DNA of 64,000 nt from Streptococcus mitis (GCF_013305725.1 NZ_CP047883.1:599001-663000); one strand, 5' to 3'. Numbered from the stretch's first letter, positions 1-9,211 are shown. Program-made: numbers and translations. The notes: a model not told the origin generated them from the letters alone.

Positions 1-3000
1 TGATAAAGGTGCAGAAGGAGCGCAAGGACCTAAAGGTGCGGATGGAGCTCAAGGTTTACCAGGACGCGATGGACGTGATGGCGCAGCAGGTCGTGACGGC
101 CGTGATGGACGCGACGGAAAAGACGTATTGAACGGCAAAGTTGATCCAACAACAGAAGGTAAAGACGGCGATAAATACGTCAATACAGAAACAGGTGACG
201 TCTTCGTTAAGAATAACGGCAACTGGGATAAAGAAGGCAACATCAAGGGACCTAAGGGTGATAAAGGTGAACGTGGAGAAGATGGTAAGACTCCAGAAGT
301 AACTGTAACTCCAGGTAAAGATGGTCATAGTACCGACATTACATTCACTGTTCCAGGTAAAGATCCAGTTACAGTAAATGTTAAGAACGGTGAAAATGGT
401 CTGAACGGTAAAACTCCAAAAGTTGATTTGCTTCGTGTTGAAGGACAAAACGGAAATCCATCTCATACAATTGTGACATTCTATACTGATGAAAACAATG
501 ATGGTAAGTACACTCCAGGAACTGATGAACTTCTAGGTTCTGAAATGATTAAAGATGGTGCTAAAGGTGCGGACGGACGTGATGGTAAATCATTACTTAC
601 TGTCAAAGATGGTAAAGAAACTAAAGTTTACCAAGAAGATCCAGCACATCCAGGTCAACCATTGAACCCAGAAAAACCTCTAGCAGTTATTAAAGACGGA
701 GTGGACGGTGTCTCTCCAACGGTAACAGCTGTTCGTAAGGATGAAGAAGGTCATAAAGGTGTAGAAATCACGGTGGATAACCATGATGGTTCACAACCAA
801 CTACAGTCTTTGTTCAAGATGGTGCTAAGGGAGAAACTGGTGCAACCGGTCAGGATGGACAAACTCCTACAATCACTACTCAACGTGGACAAGATGGCCA
901 AAGCACTCTTGTAACTATCACAACACCAGGTAAAGATCCAGTAACCTTCACTGTCAAAGATGGTAAGAATGGTAAAGATGGACGTACACCATTTATTGAC
1001 TTAAATGCATTGGTGGAAGCAGTTAGAAGAGGTGCTGGATCAACTTCTAATTCACAACCTTCTGGAACATCAAGAAGTACAAGAAATAGAAGAGCATTAC
1101 CAGATGAAGATAGAAGTGCAACTGAGTCATCAGAAACAGTACAACCAACAACTACAGATGCAACAGATTCACAACCAGTAAATGGTACTCGTATTACAGC
1201 ATACTATGATAATAATGGTAACGGTAAATACGATCCAGGTGTGGATGAATTAATTGGTACAAGAGATATCTTGAATGGTACAAATGGACGTAATGGTACA
1301 GATGGAGCTTCTGGTACAAATGGACGTAACGGTGCTGAATTACTAAGTGGAGTTACTGCCCCAACTGCTAATGATGGTAAAGACGGTGATACTTATATCG
1401 ACGCCAATACAGGTGATGTTTACAAGAAAGAAAATGGTTCTTGGAACAAGATTGGTAATATCCGTGGACCTCAAGGAGTAGCCGGTGAAAAAGGTGAAAA
1501 AGGTGAAAAAGGTGAAAAAGGTGAAAAAGGTGAAAACGGAGCTAATGGAGCAGACGGTAAATCACCAGTTGTAAATGTAACGGACAATGGAGATGGAACA
1601 CACTCTATTACTGTTAGAAACCCTGATGGTTCTGAATCAACAACTAAAGTTAAAGATGGTAAAGACGGTAAAACTGCCAATATCACTACAACAGAAAATC
1701 CAGATGGAAGTCACACAATTACTGTAACAAATCCAGATGGAACAACTAAAGAAACAGTTGTTAAGAATGGTAAAGATGGTAAGACTCCAAAAGTTGAAGT
1801 GACTGATAACAACGATGGAACTCACACTGTTAAAGTTACGGATGGAGATGGCAATGTTACGAATGCTATCATCAAAGATGGTAAAGATGGTAAAGCTGCA
1901 ACAGCAACAACAACAGAAAACCCAGATGGAAGCCACAGAGTAACAATCACTAACCCAGACGGAACTAAGAATGAGTTTGTTGTGAAAAATGGACGTGACG
2001 GTGTTGACGGACGTACTCCAACCGCATCTGTTCGTGATAATGGAGACGGAAGTCATACAATCGTTATTACAAATCCAGAAGGTGTGACAACTGAAACAAC
2101 AGTACGTGATGGTAAATCACCAAAAGTGACTATAACTGATGAACAAAATGGAACTCATAAGATCTCAGTTCTAAATGGTGACGGCACAACTACTGAAACA
2201 ATCATTAAAGATGGTAAATCACCAGTAGCGACTGTTACTGACAACCATGATGGTACTTACACAATTCGTGTAGAAAACGGTAATGGTACTGTTTCTGAAA
2301 CCACAGTTCGTGACGGTAAATCACCAACTGCTAAGGTTGTAGATAATGGAGATGGAACTCACACTATCACAGTTGTGAACTCAGACGGTACAACTACAAC
2401 AACTACAGTTCGTGATGGTAAAGAACCAAAACTTGAAGTGATTGATAACAACAATGGTTCACACACTATTAAAGTGACAGGAGCTGATGGTAAAGAAACT
2501 ACAACTACAATCTTTGATGGTAAATCACCAAAAGCGAATATCGTAGATAACGGAGATGGAACTCACACATTAACAATCGTAGATTCTGATGGTCGTCAAT
2601 ACAAATCTATTATCAAAGATGGTAAAGACGGTAAAGATGGCGTTTCACCAACTGTAACTGTTAAAAATAATAACGATGGAACTCACGTTGTTACAATTAT
2701 TAATCCAGATGGAAGTAAGACAGAAATGGTGATTAAAGACGGTAAAGATGGTAAATCACCAAAAGTTTCTGTTGAAGATAATGGTGATGGTAGTCATACA
2801 ATCACAATCATCAATTCTGACGGAACTGTGACAAAAACAGTTATTAAAGATGGCAAAGATGGTCGCGATGGACGTGACGGTAAAGATGGCAAAGATGGTA
2901 AATGTGGTTGCCAAGACAAACCAGTAACACCATCAAATGACAAACCAGTTCCTCCAACACGTAATGTGCCAGAAAGACCAACGTTTGCAATGCCAGAACC

Positions 3001-3475
3001 ACCAGTTCATGAATTGCCAGAATTCAACGGTGGTGTTCCAGGAATGCCAGAAGTTCATGAATTGCCAGAATTCAATGGTGGTGTGCCAGGTATGCCAGAA
3101 GTTCATGAATTGCCAGAATTCAATGGTGGTGTGCCAGGTATGCCAGAAGTCAATGAACTTCCTAATCCAGAAGTTCCAGGAATGCCAACACCTCCAGTTC
3201 ATGAAATTCCAGAATTTAATGGCGGAGTACCTGGTATGCCAGAAGTCAATGACAAACCAACTTCAAACATTCCTGAAGTTCCAACACAACCAAATTCAAA
3301 TGTACCAGTTCAACCGGTAACACCATTAACTTCTAACCCAGTAGCACCAACTACAGGTAAAGAAAAACATGGGGACAAATTACCTGAAACTGGAAGCCAA
3401 TCTGATTATATCTCTGTTCTTTTAGGTAGCGGTATTCTATTGAGCCTATATGTAGGACGAAGAAAAGAAGATTAA
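1..3475 (+). CDS. Collagen-like LPXTG surface protein, 5' end outside the window
   Basis: The frame is open from base 2, so the N-terminus lies upstream; 1157 codons are visible. Uninterrupted Gly-X-Y collagen runs lie at about bases 2-125, 1270-1340 and 1470-1560, the last with five Gly-Glu-Lys triplets. Between and after them are about a dozen related units of roughly 33 residues, with the pattern DGKSP..V.DN.DG.H.I.V.N.DG. Two EF-hand-like loops (DENNDGKYTPGTDE, DNNGNGKYDPGVDE) flank a Ser/Thr/Arg-rich linker. After the last Gly-X-Y run comes a CGC tripeptide (bases 2903-2911), then a Pro-rich stalk with repeats of VHELPEFNGGVPGMPE. It ends with LPETG, a hydrophobic segment and GRRKED, so sortase A should link it to peptidoglycan. 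It resembles pneumococcal PclA in architecture and, from memory, in proximity to asnS, but identity is not proven. The triple-helical role in adhesion is inferred. Confidence 0.9.
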   Translation, partial: DKGAEGAQGPKGADGAQGLPGRDGRDGAAGRDGRDGRDGKDVLNGKVDPTTEGKDGDKYVNTETGDVFVKNNGNWDKEGNIKGPKGDKGERGEDGKTPEVTVTPGKDGHSTDITFTVPGKDPVTVNVKNGENGLNGKTPKVDLLRVEGQNGNPSHTIVTFYTDENNDGKYTPGTDELLGSEMIKDGAKGADGRDGKSLLTVKDGKETKVYQEDPAHPGQPLNPEKPLAVIKDGVDGVSPTVTAVRKDEEGHKGVEITVDNHDGSQPTTVFVQDGAKGETGATGQDGQTPTITTQRGQDGQSTLVTITTPGKDPVTFTVKDGKNGKDGRTPFIDLNALVEAVRRGAGSTSNSQPSGTSRSTRNRRALPDEDRSATESSETVQPTTTDATDSQPVNGTRITAYYDNNGNGKYDPGVDELIGTRDILNGTNGRNGTDGASGTNGRNGAELLSGVTAPTANDGKDGDTYIDANTGDVYKKENGSWNKIGNIRGPQGVAGEKGEKGEKGEKGEKGENGANGADGKSPVVNVTDNGDGTHSITVRNPDGSESTTKVKDGKDGKTANITTTENPDGSHTITVTNPDGTTKETVVKNGKDGKTPKVEVTDNNDGTHTVKVTDGDGNVTNAIIKDGKDGKAATATTTENPDGSHRVTITNPDGTKNEFVVKNGRDGVDGRTPTASVRDNGDGSHTIVITNPEGVTTETTVRDGKSPKVTITDEQNGTHKISVLNGDGTTTETIIKDGKSPVATVTDNHDGTYTIRVENGNGTVSETTVRDGKSPTAKVVDNGDGTHTITVVNSDGTTTTTTVRDGKEPKLEVIDNNNGSHTIKVTGADGKETTTTIFDGKSPKANIVDNGDGTHTLTIVDSDGRQYKSIIKDGKDGKDGVSPTVTVKNNNDGTHVVTIINPDGSKTEMVIKDGKDGKSPKVSVEDNGDGSHTITIINSDGTVTKTVIKDGKDGRDGRDGKDGKDGKCGCQDKPVTPSNDKPVPPTRNVPERPTFAMPEPPVHELPEFNGGVPGMPEVHELPEFNGGVPGMPEVHELPEFNGGVPGMPEVNELPNPEVPGMPTPPVHEIPEFNGGVPGMPEVNDKPTSNIPEVPTQPNSNVPVQPVTPLTSNPVAPTTGKEKHGDKLPETGSQSDYISVLLGSGILLSLYVGRRKED

Positions 3476-3580
3476 TCGGCCAAAAGCAGTCACTAATTTC
3501 TCGAAAGAAGATGATAAGTGATAGATCTCGAATGAAAGAATATTCTTAGAACGATTTTCCATGATGGAAAAGACTGCTAA

Positions 3581-3612
3581 AAACCTTGAGTGGTAACGCT
3601 CAAGGTTTTTTT
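3581..3612 (+). terminator. Rho-independent terminator of the collagen-like gene
   Basis: A 10-bp stem AAACCTTGAG / CTCAAGGTTT with an 8-nt loop runs into a T tract. A smaller palindrome (TTTTCCAT-G-ATGGAAAA) lies just upstream. Confidence 0.85.
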
Positions 3613-3650
3613 GGATGGGTGATGTTTGTCTGAGAATCTTGATAGAGTCT

Positions 3651-3674
3651 AAAAAAGCCACCCTATGAGGTGGC
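3651..3674 (-). terminator. Terminator of the FMN reductase gene
   Basis: Read on the minus strand, the stem GCCACC / GGTGGC with a 6-nt loop is followed by six T residues, about 40 bases after the reductase stop codon. Confidence 0.8.
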
Positions 3675-3710
3675 GATAATTGATTTAGACTTCTTAAAAT
3701 TCTCTATTTT

Positions 3711-4259
3711 TTACTGAACTGCTGCAAGCAAGTCTTGAGCTTGTTTTTCAAGTGAATTTAGGACTGATTCTTCGAGAATCAATTTTCCGTCTGCCCAAGC
3801 AGAGTCATTAACACGTGCAGCAGTAAAGTCACCAACGATTTGTGTCCGGATAAATGGCAAGAGGTCTTTGTAGATAGCGAAAAGTTGATCGTGGCCTGCA
3901 TTGGCTACAGATGATACGGTGACAAACTTGTCTTGAAGAGCAGAAGCGCCACGTGTATCAGATAAGTCAAGGGCACGAGATAGCCAGTCAAGCAAGTTTT
4001 TCACTGTTCCAGGGATAGAAAAGTTGTAGACTGGCGAGAAGATCCAGATGGCATCCGCAGCGAGAACTGCTTCACGAGCAGCCGCTACAGCTGGATGTGT
4101 TGGAACTTCCAAATCTTGGCTGAAGAGAGGAAGGGCTGAATAATCAAGGTAGCTAACCTCTGCTTTACCAGCAAGTACTTTCTCAGCTTCGAGAGCCATT
4201 TGGTGGTTGAAAGAACCTTGACGTAGTGATCCGACGATAAATAATACTTTTTTAGACAT
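3711..4259 (-). CDS. NADPH-dependent FMN reductase (flavodoxin-like fold)
   Basis: This 182-residue protein belongs to the NADPH-dependent FMN/azoreductase-type family. The N-terminus has a beta strand and the phosphate-binding loop GSLRQGSFN, which binds FMN. A second conserved patch, IFSPVYNFSIPGTVKNLLDW, is the family's flavin-contacting P-Y-N-x-S-x-P-G region. The ATG at 4259 is chosen because AAGGAG lies at the right distance on the minus strand; an in-frame ATG at 4340 would add residues that overlap the promoter. It is a single-gene unit with its own promoter and terminator, divergent from the MFS gene. A soluble cytoplasmic redox role (flavin or quinone reduction) is inferred; the electron acceptor is unknown. 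Confidence 0.88.
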   Translation of the reverse strand: MSKKVLFIVGSLRQGSFNHQMALEAEKVLAGKAEVSYLDYSALPLFSQDLEVPTHPAVAAAREAVLAADAIWIFSPVYNFSIPGTVKNLLDWLSRALDLSDTRGASALQDKFVTVSSVANAGHDQLFAIYKDLLPFIRTQIVGDFTAARVNDSAWADGKLILEESVLNSLEKQAQDLLAAVQ

Positions 4260-4311
4260 GATGTGTCTCCTTTTTCTTAAATTTCCGAGAAGTTTCTCGT
4301 TGTTATAAAAT

Positions 4312-4340
4312 ATATTACAACAAAACAAAAGGACTTGCAA
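4312..4340 (-). promoter_or_regulatory. Promoter of the FMN reductase gene
   Basis: On the minus strand TTGCAA (4340-4335), a 17-base spacer and TAATAT (4317-4312). This predicts a leader of about 46 bases. Confidence 0.6.
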
Positions 4341-4472
4341 GAAATCTGCTCAGAGTTTATTTGAGAATTATAAAATTGCAGAATTCCTAGTTACTTGCTA
4401 CTGAAAAAGTAAGAACTGTTTATCTTAGATTACGGGTTTAATTTGATTTTATAGGAGGATTCCAATATTCTC

Positions 4473-4501
4473 TTGTAATATGATGATATAAGTGCTAAAA
4501 T
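4473..4501 (+). promoter_or_regulatory. Candidate promoter for the MFS gene
   Basis: TTGTAA, exactly 17 bases, TAAAAT. It would give an unusually long leader of about 170 bases before the ATG at 4678. Confidence 0.5.
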
Positions 4502-4677
4502 AAACGAGAAAACTCGCAATAGAAACTACAAAACAGTTTTTCCGGTATCATTTCATAAACAATTAAACGAAAATAATGGCATTGAAGAATGCTTCTAAAA
4601 GGGGTGGAGATCATGTAAGGCACAGATTAACAAGTGACGGACAAAAGAAATAATAATACACTTGTTAAGGAGAAAAA

Positions 4678-5874
4678 ATGTTAATAAGAAATTATCGGAA
4701 AAATATTGGCCTGATGGCCGGAGTTGAATTTTTTGCTTTTTTAGGAATTACCAGCTTTTGGATTCTCTTTCTCAGTCAAAACGGAATGTCTCTTTGGCAG
4801 ATTGGACTTCTGGAAAGTATTTTTCATACGACCAGTCTTCTCTGTGAAATTCCATCTGGAATGTTGGCTGATCGTTATTCCTATAAAACCAACCTTTATT
4901 TAAGTCGTATAGCAGGAATTATGTCTTCTATTCTCATGTTGGCTGGTCAGGGAAATTTTTGGATTTATGCACTAGCAATGGTGGTGAGTGCCTTGTCTTA
5001 TAATTTTGATTCAGGAACAAGCGCAGCAATGGTCTATGACTCGGCTGTAGAGGCTGGACTAAAAGAACGCTATCTATCCATTTCAAGTTTCATGTCAGGA
5101 GTAGCAGAAGGAACTCGGTCTTTGGGGACAGTGTTGGCGGGATTTTTTGTCCATGGTCAATTGCACCTGACCTACTATATCATGATTGCCACTTCTATCA
5201 TAGTTCTTGTCTTGATTTGGATGCTGAAAGAACCCAGTGTCAAGGTAGAAAAAACTGATAGTGTGACCATGAAACAGATTATTTGGACTGTTAAGGAAGA
5301 GTTGGAGAGAAATCCCATGCTCTTCAACTGGATGATTTTGTCTCAGATTGTTGGTACACTCATGTGTATGTTTTATTTTTACTATCAAAATCAGTTACCA
5401 GATTTAAGTAGTTGGCAAATTTCAGCAGTTATGCTACTTGGAAGTCTCTTGAATATCGTTGCAGTCTATCTAGCAAGTAAGATTGGAAGGAAATATGCCG
5501 CCTTGAAGATTTTCCCTATTCTCGTCCTGCTGACTGGAGTTACCTACCTGCTGTCCTACTTTGGAACACCTCTAATCTATATTTTGATTTATTTGATTAG
5601 TAATGCTCTATATGCTCTTTTTCAGCCGATTTTTGACAATGATTTGCAAGATCGGCTCCCAAGTGAAGTAAGGGCAACCATGCTAAGTGTCTACTCTATG
5701 ATGTTTAGCCTTAGTATGATTGTGTTCTTTCCAATGACAGGGTGGTTGATTGACAATTTAGGCTTTGTGATAACATTTCTTTATCTAGGATTCTTTTTAG
5801 TCTTGATTAGCCTTCTACTGCCTGTCTTTTTAGGAAAAATGGCTAAAAGAATGGATGATAAAGTGATTCCATAA
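4678..5874 (+). CDS. MFS family transporter (drug-efflux type)
   Basis: This 398-residue membrane protein has about 12 predicted membrane segments, the normal size for the major facilitator superfamily. The loop after segment 2 contains GMLADRYSYK, a clear match to MFS motif A (G-x-L-a-D-r-x-x-r/k). A charged central loop (about residues 190-210, KEPSVKVEKTDSV) separates the two six-helix halves. The start is set by AAGGAG five bases upstream. It stands alone between a divergent reductase gene and its own terminator. The substrate cannot be read from the sequence; proton-driven export of a toxic compound is the usual role of this subgroup and is inferred here. Confidence 0.88.
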   Translation: MLIRNYRKNIGLMAGVEFFAFLGITSFWILFLSQNGMSLWQIGLLESIFHTTSLLCEIPSGMLADRYSYKTNLYLSRIAGIMSSILMLAGQGNFWIYALAMVVSALSYNFDSGTSAAMVYDSAVEAGLKERYLSISSFMSGVAEGTRSLGTVLAGFFVHGQLHLTYYIMIATSIIVLVLIWMLKEPSVKVEKTDSVTMKQIIWTVKEELERNPMLFNWMILSQIVGTLMCMFYFYYQNQLPDLSSWQISAVMLLGSLLNIVAVYLASKIGRKYAALKIFPILVLLTGVTYLLSYFGTPLIYILIYLISNALYALFQPIFDNDLQDRLPSEVRATMLSVYSMMFSLSMIVFFPMTGWLIDNLGFVITFLYLGFFLVLISLLLPVFLGKMAKRMDDKVIP

Positions 5875-5890
5875 ATCAAAAAAAATTAGG

Positions 5891-5920
5891 AAAACTTGAG
5901 TGCCAAAGCTCAAGTTTTTT
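5891..5920 (+). terminator. Terminator of the MFS gene
   Basis: Stem AAAACTTGAG / CTCAAGTTTT with an 8-nt loop, then TTTTTT. It shares its stem core and loop style with the terminator at 3581. Confidence 0.85.
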
Positions 5921-6026
5921 AATATCTTGATTTTGCTTGTGTCTTTACTTTTCTTACTCGGTTTTAAATAAGAAAAATCGGTTTGCTTTGAAGGAAGAAA
6001 TAATATAGGTTTGTTCTTGCATTCAC

Positions 6027-6055
6027 TTGTAATAAAGCCCAATAGATGGTAAAAT
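6027..6055 (+). promoter_or_regulatory. Promoter of the ypmB-aspB-asnS operon
   Basis: TTGTAA (6027-6032), a 17-base spacer and TAAAAT (6050-6055). The GTG start at 6062 lies only six bases after the -10 box and no Shine-Dalgarno sequence can fit, so a leaderless transcript is predicted. Confidence 0.7.
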
Positions 6056-6061
6056 AGACGA

Positions 6062-6550
6062 GTGAAAAAAAGACAAAACAAAGCAAAAAATAATCTACTG
6101 TGGCAGTATGGTCTAGGGATGACGATTTTGTTTGTGGTTATCAGTGCTTCCTTTCTGTATCTGGTTTCTCTCGGCATGAAACCCTATCAAACAGCTAAAA
6201 GTGAAGGAGAAAAATTAGCTCAGCAGTATGCAGGATTAGAGCAGGTTGATCAGGTTGATTTATACAATGGCTTGGAATCTTACTACAGTGTTCTTGGTCA
6301 TAACAAACAGCAAGAATCACTTGCTGTCCTGATTGGTAAAGATGACCATAAGATTTACGTTTATCAGCTAAATCAGGGTATTCCACAAGAAAAAGCAGAA
6401 GCTCTTTCTAAGGAAAAAGGAGCTGGCGAGATTGACAAGATTACCTTTGGTCGTTATCAAGACAAGCCAATCTGGGAAGTCAAGTCAGGCTCCGATTTTT
6501 ATCTAGTAGATTTTGAAACAGGAGCATTGGTCAATAAGGAGGGCTTATGA
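6062..6550 (+). CDS. ypmB: YpmB/TseB-like membrane protein (DUF5590)
   Basis: This 162-residue protein has a basic N-terminus (KKRQNKAKNN), one membrane anchor at about residues 18-38 and an extracytoplasmic part of two PepSY-like alpha/beta modules. It matches Bacillus YpmB in size, topology and position directly upstream of aspB and asnS. The Bacillus protein, TseB, is known to bind a class A/B penicillin-binding protein and influence cell elongation; the same role here is inferred. The GTG at 6062 is the only start that keeps the basic N-terminus, and it sits where the promoter predicts the transcript to begin. The stop overlaps the aspB start (ATGA), indicating translational coupling. Confidence 0.8.
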   Translation: MKKRQNKAKNNLLWQYGLGMTILFVVISASFLYLVSLGMKPYQTAKSEGEKLAQQYAGLEQVDQVDLYNGLESYYSVLGHNKQQESLAVLIGKDDHKIYVYQLNQGIPQEKAEALSKEKGAGEIDKITFGRYQDKPIWEVKSGSDFYLVDFETGALVNKEGL

Positions 6551-7725
6551 AACTATCCAAGCGTGTTTTAGAAATGGAAGAAAGTGTTACTTTAGCTAGT
6601 GATGCGAGAGCAAAAAAATTAAAAGCTCAAGGTAAGGATGTCCTTTTCTTGACCTTGGGACAACCAGATTTTCACACTCCTGAAAATATTCAGGATGCAG
6701 CAGTTAAAGCTATTCGAGAAGGACAGGCTTCCTTCTATACAGTAGCTTCAGGCCTACCAGAATTAAAAGCTGCGGTGAATACCTACTTCGAGCGCTACTA
6801 TGGCTATTCTGTCGCAAGTAACGAGGTTACCTTTGCTACAGGTGCCAAGTTCTCCCTCTATACTTTCTTTATGGCTGTAATCAATCCTTTAGATGAGGTT
6901 ATTATTCCAACTCCATACTGGGTTAGTTATGGAGATCAGGTCAAGATGGCAGAAGGGATTCCAGTCTTTGTTCAAGCTAAAGAAGACAATGATTTTAAAG
7001 TCACGGTGGATCAACTAGAACTAGTTAGGACAGATAAGACAAAGGTTTTGGTTCTCAATTCACCATCTAATCCGACTGGTATGGTCTATACTCGTGAAGA
7101 ATTACTAGCTATCGGAAATTGGGCAGTTGAGCATGACATTCTGATTTTAGCAGATGATATATACGGTCGCCTTGTTTATAATGGAAATGAATTTGTTGCA
7201 ATCTCAAGTCTATCAGAAGCGATTCGTAAGCAAACTATTGTTATCAACGGTGTATCTAAGGCCTATGCCATGACGGGTTGGCGAGTTGGTTATGCGGTAG
7301 GTGATCCTGAAATCATTGCAGCTATGAGTAAATTGACGGGACAAACAACTTCAAATTTGACATCTGTTTCTCAATATGCGGCTATTGAAGCCTTAACAGG
7401 ACCACAGGATTCTGTCGATATCATGCGTCAAGCTTTTGAGGAGCGTCTCAATACCATTTATCCGCTATTATGTGAGGTCCCTGGTTTTGAAGTCGTTAAG
7501 CCACAAGGAGCCTTCTACCTCTTCCCAAATGTTAAAAAAGCCATGGAGATGAAAGGTTATACGGATGTGACTGACTTTACAACAGCTATTCTTGAGGAAG
7601 TTGGTTTGGCACTCATAACAGGAGCAGGGTTTGGAGCGCCAGAAAATGTCCGCCTCAGCTATGCGACAGACCTAGACACGCTTAAAGAAGCAGTTAAACG
7701 CTTGAAAGCATTTATGGAAAGATAA
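6547..7725 (+). CDS. aspB: Pyridoxal-phosphate aminotransferase class I, AspB type
   Basis: This 392-residue cytoplasmic enzyme is a fold-type I aminotransferase, most likely aspartate aminotransferase (aspartate + 2-oxoglutarate to oxaloacetate + glutamate). The substrate/PLP motif [11 protein letters not shown] appears near residue 175, the D-x-Y of the cofactor site in [10 protein letters not shown] near 205, the Schiff-base lysine in [16 protein letters not shown] near 238, and a C-terminal arginine for the substrate carboxylate in ENVRLSYA. It overlaps ypmB by four bases and is followed 16 bases later by asnS. This order, also found in Bacillus, links aspartate production to asparaginyl-tRNA charging. 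Specificity for another amino acid cannot be excluded. Confidence 0.9.
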   Translation: MKLSKRVLEMEESVTLASDARAKKLKAQGKDVLFLTLGQPDFHTPENIQDAAVKAIREGQASFYTVASGLPELKAAVNTYFERYYGYSVASNEVTFATGAKFSLYTFFMAVINPLDEVIIPTPYWVSYGDQVKMAEGIPVFVQAKEDNDFKVTVDQLELVRTDKTKVLVLNSPSNPTGMVYTREELLAIGNWAVEHDILILADDIYGRLVYNGNEFVAISSLSEAIRKQTIVINGVSKAYAMTGWRVGYAVGDPEIIAAMSKLTGQTTSNLTSVSQYAAIEALTGPQDSVDIMRQAFEERLNTIYPLLCEVPGFEVVKPQGAFYLFPNVKKAMEMKGYTDVTDFTTAILEEVGLALITGAGFGAPENVRLSYATDLDTLKEAVKRLKAFMER

Positions 7726-7741
7726 AAGAAAAGGAAAAATA

Positions 7742-9085
7742 ATGACAAAACGTGTAACGATTATTGATGTAAAAGACCATGTTGGTCAAGAAGTGACGAT
7801 TGGCGCTTGGGTTGCCAACAAATCAGGAAAAGGGAAAATCGCCTTCTTGCAATTGCGTGATGGAACAGCCTTCTTCCAAGGTGTGGCCTTTAAACCAAAC
7901 TTTGTAGAAAAATTTGGTGAAGAAGTGGGGATTGAGAAGTTTGATGTCATCAAACGCTTGAGCCAAGAAACGTCTGTTTATGTGACAGGAATTGTCAAAG
8001 AAGACGAACGTTCTAAGTTTGGCTATGAATTGGACATTACAGACATCGAAGTGATCGGTGAATCTCAAGACTACCCAATCACCCCAAAAGAACACGGAAC
8101 AGACTTCTTGATGGACAACCGTCACTTGTGGCTTCGCTCTCGTAAGCAAGTAGCGGTGATGCAAATCCGTAACGCGATCATCTATGCAACTTATGAGTTC
8201 TTTGATAAGAACGGCTTCATGAAGTTTGATAGCCCAATCCTTTCAGGAAATGCGGCAGAAGATTCAACAGAACTCTTTGAAACAGACTACTTCGGAACTC
8301 CCGCCTACTTGAGCCAATCAGGTCAGCTTTACCTAGAAGCAGGTGCTATGGCTCTTGGTCGTGTCTTTGACTTTGGTCCAGTATTCCGTGCTGAAAAATC
8401 AAAAACACGTCGTCACTTGACTGAGTTCTGGATGATGGACGCAGAGTACTCATACTTAACACACGATGAATCACTTGACTTGCAAGAAGCTTATGTGAAA
8501 GCTCTTCTTCAAGGTGTTCTTGACCGTGCGCCTCAAGCTTTGGAAACCTTGGAACGTGATACAGAACTCTTGAAACGCTACATTGCAGAGCCCTTCAAAC
8601 GCATCACTTACGATCAAGCCATTGACCTCTTGCAAGAGCATGAAAATGATGAAGATGCTGACTATGAGCATCTTGAGCATGGTGATGACTTTGGTTCACC
8701 ACACGAAACTTGGATTTCAAACCACTTTGGTGTGCCAACATTTGTCATGAACTACCCAGCAGCTATCAAGGCCTTCTACATGAAACCAGTTCCTGGAAAT
8801 CCAGAGCGCGTGCTTTGTGCAGACTTGCTTGCTCCAGAAGGTTATGGAGAAATCATCGGTGGATCTATGCGTGAGGAAGACTACGATGCATTAGTTGCTA
8901 AGATGGACGAACTTGGCATGGATCGTACAGAGTATGAATTCTACCTTGACCTTCGTAAATACGGTACTGTACCACACGGAGGATTCGGTATCGGTATCGA
9001 GCGTATGGTAACTTTCGCAGCAGGAACAAAACACATCCGTGAAGCCATTCCATTCCCACGTATGTTGCACCGTATCAAACCGTAA
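7742..9085 (+). CDS. asnS: Asparagine--tRNA ligase
   Basis: This 447-residue class IIb aminoacyl-tRNA synthetase charges tRNA-Asn with asparagine. An N-terminal OB-fold anticodon-binding domain spans about residues 1-105 ([24 protein letters not shown]). The catalytic domain shows motif 2 ([22 protein letters not shown], near 215) and motif 3 ([15 protein letters not shown], near 415). Length is normal for firmicutes. The ATG follows an AAGGAAAAATA ribosome site 16 bases after the aspB stop. A terminator follows directly, so it closes the ypmB-aspB-asnS operon. No T-box leader is visible upstream. Confidence 0.97.
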   Translation: MTKRVTIIDVKDHVGQEVTIGAWVANKSGKGKIAFLQLRDGTAFFQGVAFKPNFVEKFGEEVGIEKFDVIKRLSQETSVYVTGIVKEDERSKFGYELDITDIEVIGESQDYPITPKEHGTDFLMDNRHLWLRSRKQVAVMQIRNAIIYATYEFFDKNGFMKFDSPILSGNAAEDSTELFETDYFGTPAYLSQSGQLYLEAGAMALGRVFDFGPVFRAEKSKTRRHLTEFWMMDAEYSYLTHDESLDLQEAYVKALLQGVLDRAPQALETLERDTELLKRYIAEPFKRITYDQAIDLLQEHENDEDADYEHLEHGDDFGSPHETWISNHFGVPTFVMNYPAAIKAFYMKPVPGNPERVLCADLLAPEGYGEIIGGSMREEDYDALVAKMDELGMDRTEYEFYLDLRKYGTVPHGGFGIGIERMVTFAAGTKHIREAIPFPRMLHRIKP

Positions 9086-9111
9086 AAATAAAATAAAAAA
9101 GTTATTATAAT

Positions 9112-9139
9112 AAAAAGAAGGTGAATCCCTTCTTTTTTT
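9112..9139 (+). terminator. Terminator of the asnS operon
   Basis: Stem AAAAAGAAGG / CCTTCTTTTT with a short loop, merging into a T run. Confidence 0.85.
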
Positions 9140-9181
9140 GAACTTTGGGTACAAAAAACGAGAATATATATAGCGTTTTGG

Positions 9182-9211
9182 TTGACTAGTTGTAAAAATG
9201 TATGGTAAAAT
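9182..9211 (+). promoter_or_regulatory. Promoter of the MucBP adhesin gene
   Basis: TTGACT, 18 bases, TAAAAT preceded by TGG (extended -10). The predicted leader of about 115 bases contains a perfect hairpin TAAAGAA-GGTG-TTCTTTA at 9242-9259. Confidence 0.6.

Larger units (their letters stand above)
4260..4677. other. Divergent intergenic region with shared motifs
   Basis: The region holds the reductase promoter, a candidate promoter for the MFS gene and no convincing gene. It also carries CTACTGAAAAAGTAAGA (4398-4414) and ATTTTATAGGAGG (4446-4458). Both recur exactly in the intergenic region at 29153-29190, in swapped order. Confidence 0.6.

Noticed and set aside
49..466. Long minus-strand open frames opposite the collagen-like gene
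   Set aside because: They mirror the Gly-X-Y codon repetition of the true gene; no ribosome sites or sensible protein composition.
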